Below are positions 5,642 to 9,534 of a DNA stretch of 9,534 nt, piece after piece. Position 1 is the stretch's first letter. Every line of letters begins with the position of its first letter. The translations under genes were made by a program, and so were the position numbers. The notes below the pieces were generated by a model. It saw nothing but the letters and a program-made list of their open reading frames with translations. It had not been told where the DNA came from and made no database searches. The DNA is taken from contig MDLB01000049.1 in assembly GCA_001730085.1 (NCBI GenBank), forward strand, positions 1 through 9,534, given 5' to 3'. This DNA is from PVC group bacterium (ex Bugula neritina AB1). Its GTDB lineage: Bacteria > GCA-001730085.

Positions 5642-5657
5642 CTTGAAATGCCTTGAA

Positions 5658-6713
5658 TTATCTAACTGTTTTAAGAAAGTCACATTTTCGACGTAAGTTG
5701 TGATAGGTTATTTTTATCCATGTGTTACTCCAATAAAATAAACGGATTTTTATAATTGTAGAAAGAATCGTCCATCGAGTAACTTTTACGACATTTTTTT
5801 CTAAAAGTAAATCGTGGTTATTTTTTGCAAGGAGTAGGGTTTTAATGGCAAAAAAAATGGGGAGCAAGCAGAAAATTCTTAAACCGCGTTCTCTCCTTGG
5901 GATCAAAAGAGTATAAGCGATAGCGTCATCCAAGTGGCTCAAAGCTTTATCTATTAAGTCATTGAAAACGAGTATAGATTTGCTGTTATAATCTTTGTCA
6001 AAAAAAGACTTAGTTGGAATATCATATTTTTTAATTAAATCAAGGGGGATATAGCAAGTGCCTCTTTTATAGTCACTATAACTATCTTTAACGATGTTTG
6101 TTATTTGTAGACCTAAGCCAAAAGAGACTTCTTTTTCTTTCATTTGATCCTTAGTTTTTTCTGATATATAACGAGAATGTATGAAAAAAGATTCAGTTAA
6201 AAAAACGCCTACTGTTCCCGCAACATAATAGCAATAGTCATCTAGATCTTTTATGTTAGAGAGATAAAAACCATTTTGACTTGTTTGTTCTAATGTTTCT
6301 ATCATTCCTTCACACATTTCTTTAACACAGTTATAAATAGTTTTTTGAAAGGGTTTTGATAAATGAAAGTAGCAGTCAAAAACTTTTTCACTATTAAAAA
6401 CCAATTCTTTATAGGACGCGTGTTCTTTGATATTTTGAAAGGGCTTTTTAAGTGGAGATAAGTCTTTTTCATTCACAGACTTTTGTTTTAAAAGGTCAGG
6501 AAAATAGATAAGTAGGTCTTTTTTTGTTTTTTTGTCTAAATACGTATTATCTTCAAAAGTATCAGCTAGTCGACACATAAGATAGGAGATAACAACGGCC
6601 AAATGAACTTCACCTTTTAAAAACGAAATATTTAAAGCGAATGTTCTTGAAACAAAAGGCAGTATTTTAAAACAAAAATTTTCTGAATCTTGTAACGCGG
6701 GAGATTTAATCAT
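5658..6713 (-). CDS. Squalene/phytoene synthase family protein, squalene synthase-like
   Basis: This enzyme type condenses two farnesyl diphosphates (or two geranylgeranyl diphosphates) head to head through a cyclopropyl diphosphate intermediate at the inner membrane face. From the ATG at 6713 it has 351 residues. SRTFALNI is at 22-29; the first Asp-rich motif is D51-TFE-D55; YCYYVAGTVG at 160-169 holds the aromatic residues typical of squalene synthase; the second Asp-rich motif is D210-SYS-D214, preceded by LQITNIVK; FCLLPIFFAIKTLLLAK at 281-297 matches the C-terminal FCAIP...A..TL block. The YVAG and LQ.TNI features favour squalene over phytoene synthase, so the gene resembles sqs/FDFT1-type rather than HpnC/HpnD or CrtB. 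GTG at 6734 is an alternative start; neither start has a clear Shine-Dalgarno. No cyclase, desaturase or hopanoid gene is adjacent, so the end product is unknown. Confidence 0.9.
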   Translation of the reverse strand: MIKSPALQDSENFCFKILPFVSRTFALNISFLKGEVHLAVVISYLMCRLADTFEDNTYLDKKTKKDLLIYFPDLLKQKSVNEKDLSPLKKPFQNIKEHASYKELVFNSEKVFDCYFHLSKPFQKTIYNCVKEMCEGMIETLEQTSQNGFYLSNIKDLDDYCYYVAGTVGVFLTESFFIHSRYISEKTKDQMKEKEVSFGLGLQITNIVKDSYSDYKRGTCYIPLDLIKKYDIPTKSFFDKDYNSKSILVFNDLIDKALSHLDDAIAYTLLIPRRERGLRIFCLLPIFFAIKTLLLAKNNHDLLLEKNVVKVTRWTILSTIIKIRLFYWSNTWIKITYHNLRRKCDFLKTVR

Positions 6714-6812
6714 AATTAACTTTGATTTTAACACAAAATCTTTTTGTTTTATTATCTTTGGCTTAGAGAGCGCTGTCTTTGTAAGTGATCAGTGATATTT
6801 ATAGGGTCATTT

Positions 6813-6836
6813 TTTAGAAAAAAGCAATTTTCTAAA
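6813..6836. repeat. 9-bp perfect inverted repeat in the divergent promoter region
   Basis: TTTAGAAAA (6813-6821) and TTTTCTAAA (6828-6836) flank AAGCAA. It could be an operator between the two divergent genes or a hairpin in the squalene synthase leader (about 100 bases before its start). It is not followed by a run of T on either side that would make a good terminator. Confidence 0.45.
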
Positions 6837-6912
6837 GAAATGTGATTAAAAAAAATATCTTGACTTGAATAGTTTTTAGAATATATAGTGGTTTCGAAGT
6901 TTTTGGATAAGC

Positions 6913-6943
6913 TTACAATTCTTTTTTCTTTGTGTGTTATATT
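6913..6943 (+). promoter_or_regulatory. Candidate promoter for the glycoamylase-like gene
   Basis: TTACAA (6913-6918) and TATATT (6938-6943) are separated by 19 bp, longer than ideal, but the -10 is extended (TGT before TATATT). The start would be near 6950, giving a leader of about 160 bases. Confidence 0.35.
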
Positions 6944-6981
6944 TTGAAAAATATATATTGCTTTAGCAAAGATTTGAGATT

Positions 6982-7015
6982 ATTTGTGAGATACTTTTTT
7001 CAAAATAACACAAAT
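6982..7015 (+). other. Hairpin in the glycosidase leader
   Basis: ATTTGTG (6982-6988) pairs perfectly with CACAAAT (7009-7015) around a 20-base T/A-rich loop. It would lie in the 5' leader if the promoter at 6913-6943 is used. Its function is unknown. Confidence 0.3.
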
Positions 7016-7111
7016 TCCTTTGAATCACTTTCTAAAAAAAGAGCATTCAAGATTATACAAGGGCTTCGTAAGAGTTATTGATTGGAGAACATCTTACAAG
7101 GGGAAAGTTGT

Positions 7112-9283
7112 TTGAGAATTAAGAGGCTAAGGGGGGGGGCTTTTTTGAAAGAGCTATCGTTACAGCGCTTTGTTTCACTTTCTTTTTTTTTGTTTGCTTT
7201 CTTTCTTCTAAATCATGAGAGTCATTGGGTACTCGGAGACTCTTTAAAATCTTTTCAAAAATCACAGCTTACAGAAAGAAAAAACTTTTTTCTTCACTTT
7301 GAAAAACCTTTTGTGACTCGCAAGGACTTCAATCGGACTTTTTCCTCCTTTTTCGATAGAAATCGACTTTGGAAAAAGTTGGTTGATTTTCGGATCATTA
7401 TCCCTAAAACTTCAAAATTTGCTTTCATTGATTTTTCTAGACTCTCTGAAGAAGTTGAAAAACAATTCCCTAAAGAGGTTATAAGGTTTTTATATTTATC
7501 CTCATATATGTGCAAAATTTTTGCTTACTTTTGGGAACAAGCATTATCCGCACACCATTATCTTGTGCCACAGTTTTTTGATGTGGATACGGACAACGCA
7601 GACGCTTGGTGTAGTACGGGAGGAATGGGCTTTGTTTGTGCCAGCTATATTCTTGGGATTGAAAAAGGTTGGGTCCCTCTAAGTGAGACTTTGTTTCGTT
7701 TACATAAAATTTTATCATTTTTTGACTCTTTATCCGGGAAAGATTTGAAACATGGTTTTTTGGCTCACTTTTATGAACTAAGTACGGGAGATAGGGCAAA
7801 ATATGTAGAATATTCAACTTTGGATACAGCTTGGTTGATCATGGGGATTTTACTTGTTAAATCTTATGTTCTCGAGAAAAGAGATATGATCGAGAGTGAT
7901 GTTTCTGTTAACAATAGGAAGGAAATTGTCAAAGATATAGTTGACATGGTAGACCGTATTTACGATCGAGTTGAATGGTCTGCGGCAGAAAGTGAAGGAG
8001 GGTTTTTGATTCATGGGTGGGATTATGATGAGTTTTTACTCACAGGAGCGGATGGGAAGAGTTTGACCTATTCAGAGTTTGATGAGAGTTACCCTATGTA
8101 TATTTTGTCAGTGGGTTCTTCTAAACATCCTATTTCAAGGAATATTTGGTCAAAAATAGATAGGCAAATGAATAAAATCTCTTTAAATGAAAATTTAAAA
8201 GTGGATGTTTTTGGAGAAAAGCTTGGCCTCTTTGCACATATATATCCTTTGACCTATCTTGATATGAGAGATTATTTTATTAAAGACTTCGTTCGTTCTT
8301 CAGGAGAGATCTTATTTTTTAAAGATTCTGAAAACATACGTTATTTTGATAATGCAAAAAAAGTCACATATCTTAACTATACTTATACGAAATCTTTAGG
8401 AGAAATATTCCCAGAAAAATATAGTACATATATTAATTATTGGGGTTTATCTGCTGTTTGGTCTGGATTTAATCATTATGATATATTAGAACCTTATACA
8501 CGTCTTAGTGAAGCCCGTGTAGCACCTTCTTCAATGATGGGGACTATTGTTTTTGATCCAGACTTGGTTTTTTTTCAATTCAAGAGTTTGAGAGAAAGAA
8601 AATACTTCCCAGATGAAGGGTTTCCTGATGTTGACTCGAAATATGGATTTGTTTCATCATTCACTTTGGGAGAAGTTGATGTGAACAGAGAGCCTGTTAT
8701 GAGGCGTGTTTTGGATATAGATAAAGGTGCCGAGCTCCTTATGTTGGAGAATTATTTAACCGGTTTTGTTTGGCAGATGATTCAACAAAATTCTAATATT
8801 ACCGATGCATTGGATTTACTGGGGTTTTTAGTTATTTTATCTCAAAAAAATACAGCCTTGAAAGATAGTTTGTATAAGGAGTCAATTGCTCCGAGGTTTG
8901 AACTTTTTTTAAAAAATTCTCCTACAATATTTTTGAAAGATGGAGATAAAGTTTTAAGGTCGGATCAAGTTTGTTTAAAGATAACGTCTGCTTCAGTAGG
9001 TTTTGACTCATACGAACTAGAGGTTTCTTCTTGTTCTGACTTTTCTGATAATTGTGAACACTTAGAAATCGCTTTGGATGATATTTTTTCTTATAGGTTA
9101 CATGAAAATGAAGTTTCTACTGGCTCTTTTTTTTATCGTTTAAGGGGAAAAAGGGCTAATATATTGGATAGTGACCGTCTTTTATATACAAATTGGAGCC
9201 CTGTTAAGAGATTAGATATAAACGTTTCTTCTTTGAATGGCTCTCTTTTTGTGGATTTTTTGAAGAATCTTGATGTGGATTAA
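7112..9283 (+). CDS. Secreted glycoamylase-like protein (PF10091/COG5368, GH144-related) with C-terminal beta-domain
   Basis: Numbering is from the TTG at 7112 (723 residues). Hydrophobic residues 20-34 (FVSLSFFLFAFFLLN) behind a basic N-terminus form a signal peptide or anchor. The alpha/alpha-barrel domain spans about 130-575 and follows the PF10091 pattern: FWEQ...LVPQ, GGMGFVCASYILGIEKGWV, GFLAHFYEL.TG, EYSTLDTAWLIMG, DESYPMYILSVGSSKHP, LFAHIYPLTYLDMRD, YWGLSA, and LENYLTGFVWQM. This family includes endo-beta-1,2-glucanases (GH144) and uncharacterised glucan-active enzymes. Residues about 590-705 look like a fibronectin/Ig-type beta-sandwich (SFFYRLRGK, TNWSPVK). It probably acts on a glucan in the periplasm or outside the cell; the substrate is not readable from sequence. 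No ATG is available. TTG at 7112 is preceded by AAGGGG at good spacing, while TTG at 7082 and at 7145 (shorter, classic signal peptide) are alternatives. A G9 tract lies between 7112 and 7145. Confidence 0.88.
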   Translation: MRIKRLRGGAFLKELSLQRFVSLSFFLFAFFLLNHESHWVLGDSLKSFQKSQLTERKNFFLHFEKPFVTRKDFNRTFSSFFDRNRLWKKLVDFRIIIPKTSKFAFIDFSRLSEEVEKQFPKEVIRFLYLSSYMCKIFAYFWEQALSAHHYLVPQFFDVDTDNADAWCSTGGMGFVCASYILGIEKGWVPLSETLFRLHKILSFFDSLSGKDLKHGFLAHFYELSTGDRAKYVEYSTLDTAWLIMGILLVKSYVLEKRDMIESDVSVNNRKEIVKDIVDMVDRIYDRVEWSAAESEGGFLIHGWDYDEFLLTGADGKSLTYSEFDESYPMYILSVGSSKHPISRNIWSKIDRQMNKISLNENLKVDVFGEKLGLFAHIYPLTYLDMRDYFIKDFVRSSGEILFFKDSENIRYFDNAKKVTYLNYTYTKSLGEIFPEKYSTYINYWGLSAVWSGFNHYDILEPYTRLSEARVAPSSMMGTIVFDPDLVFFQFKSLRERKYFPDEGFPDVDSKYGFVSSFTLGEVDVNREPVMRRVLDIDKGAELLMLENYLTGFVWQMIQQNSNITDALDLLGFLVILSQKNTALKDSLYKESIAPRFELFLKNSPTIFLKDGDKVLRSDQVCLKITSASVGFDSYELEVSSCSDFSDNCEHLEIALDDIFSYRLHENEVSTGSFFYRLRGKRANILDSDRLLYTNWSPVKRLDINVSSLNGSLFVDFLKNLDVD
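7131..7139 (+). repeat. G9 homopolymer at the start of the glycosidase gene
   Basis: This is a run of nine G in otherwise AT-rich DNA, followed by C and a T6 run. If translation begins at 7082 or 7112 the tract is coding, and length changes would shift the frame before the signal peptide. If it begins at TTG 7145, the tract is the Shine-Dalgarno region. Either position is typical of slippage-prone contingency tracts. Confidence 0.9.
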
Positions 9284-9534
9284 AAAGGAAATCATCAAGA
9301 AAGGGATAGGCATCTTTGAAATTGTTAAAAATTTATAATTTAAGACCTCTGCGCTACTATTGAAAAACTCTTTTTTATGTAACAAAGTATTTTTTTGGGA
9401 CAATGAGCATTAAAAATAGAAAATATTTTAATGAAAGGAAGAATTTTAAAGGAAAGTTAGGAGCTTTTTCAGTAGAAGCCCCCTCTAATATCTTAAAAAG
9501 ATAAACCTCTAACAGCTTTAAGAAGATTTAAGCA
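9284..9534. other. Window end without a convincing gene
   Basis: I see no strong gene or terminator. A 33-codon frame (9403-9504, +, starting MSIKNRKYF) has GGGA only 2 bases before its ATG and no recognisable domain. TATCTT/AAGATA (9489-9503) forms a small hairpin. A minus-strand frame at 9212-9403 overlaps the glycosidase end and looks like a shadow. Confidence 0.4.

Larger units (their letters stand above)
6714..7111. other. Divergent intergenic region between the squalene synthase-like and glycoamylase-like genes
   Basis: I find no gene in these roughly 400 bases. Seen here are an inverted repeat (6813-6836), a weak extended -10 promoter on the plus strand (6913-6943), and a hairpin in the presumed leader of the glycosidase gene (6982-7015). 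Both divergent genes must start here, so shared regulation is possible but unproven. Confidence 0.5.

Noticed and set aside
7294-7817. Two minus-strand frames within the glycosidase gene
   Set aside because: The plus strand shows conserved family motifs throughout; these are shadows.
9403-9504. 33-codon plus-strand frame at the window end
   Set aside because: The purine-rich site is too close to the ATG and no family is recognisable; retained only as a remark in the region entry.
1-9534. CRISPR array, tRNA, rRNA or prophage genes
   Set aside because: No spaced direct repeats, cloverleaf or rRNA-like segments, and no phage structural or integrase genes were seen; the only tandem repeats are coding ones.

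Overview
The window is strongly AT-rich bacterial DNA with Gram-negative-type envelope features: a lipobox protein, cleavable signal peptides and a periplasmic glycan-active enzyme. The gene mix is RlmN, a squalene synthase-type enzyme, a COG5368/PF10091 glycoamylase-like enzyme, and a decayed repeat protein built from Trp-containing beta-like units. Together with the 'AGEALAP' signal peptide style, it reminds me of Omnitrophota (OP3) or another PVC-related lineage. That assignment is recall-based and weak; no rRNA or taxonomic marker lies in the window.

Layout. 1-178: the right end of an IS200/IS605-type element, with the last 44 codons of TnpB and the right-end hairpin. 179-951: directly against the element, one pseudogene broken by three frameshifts and one nonsense codon. 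951-1274: a gene-free leader with a good promoter and a long imperfect stem-loop. 1275-3347 (+): a large unrecognised membrane protein with three tandem two-helix membrane units, an in-frame 27-bp minisatellite and a helical tail. 3406-3675 (+): a small lipoprotein. 3734-4774 (-): rlmN, convergent with the lipoprotein. 4775-5241: a gene-free stretch containing a strong hairpin/terminator behind the next gene. 5242-5469 (-): a 75-residue excisionase/MerR-like HTH protein with a near-consensus promoter and ribosome binding site. 5658-6713 (-): a squalene/phytoene synthase family enzyme. 6714-7111: a divergent intergenic region. 7112-9283 (+): the secreted glycoamylase-like enzyme with a C-terminal beta-sandwich-like domain and a G9 tract at its start. 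9284-9534: no convincing gene.

How the parts relate. The genes do not form one obvious pathway. The membrane protein and lipoprotein probably form an envelope-associated pair. The HTH protein has its own promoter and terminator. The squalene synthase and the glycoamylase-like enzyme are divergently transcribed from one intergenic region. The points most worth a second look are the rebuilt pseudogene beside the transposon end, the repeat-built membrane protein and its structured leader, and the G9 tract at the start of the secreted glycosidase.
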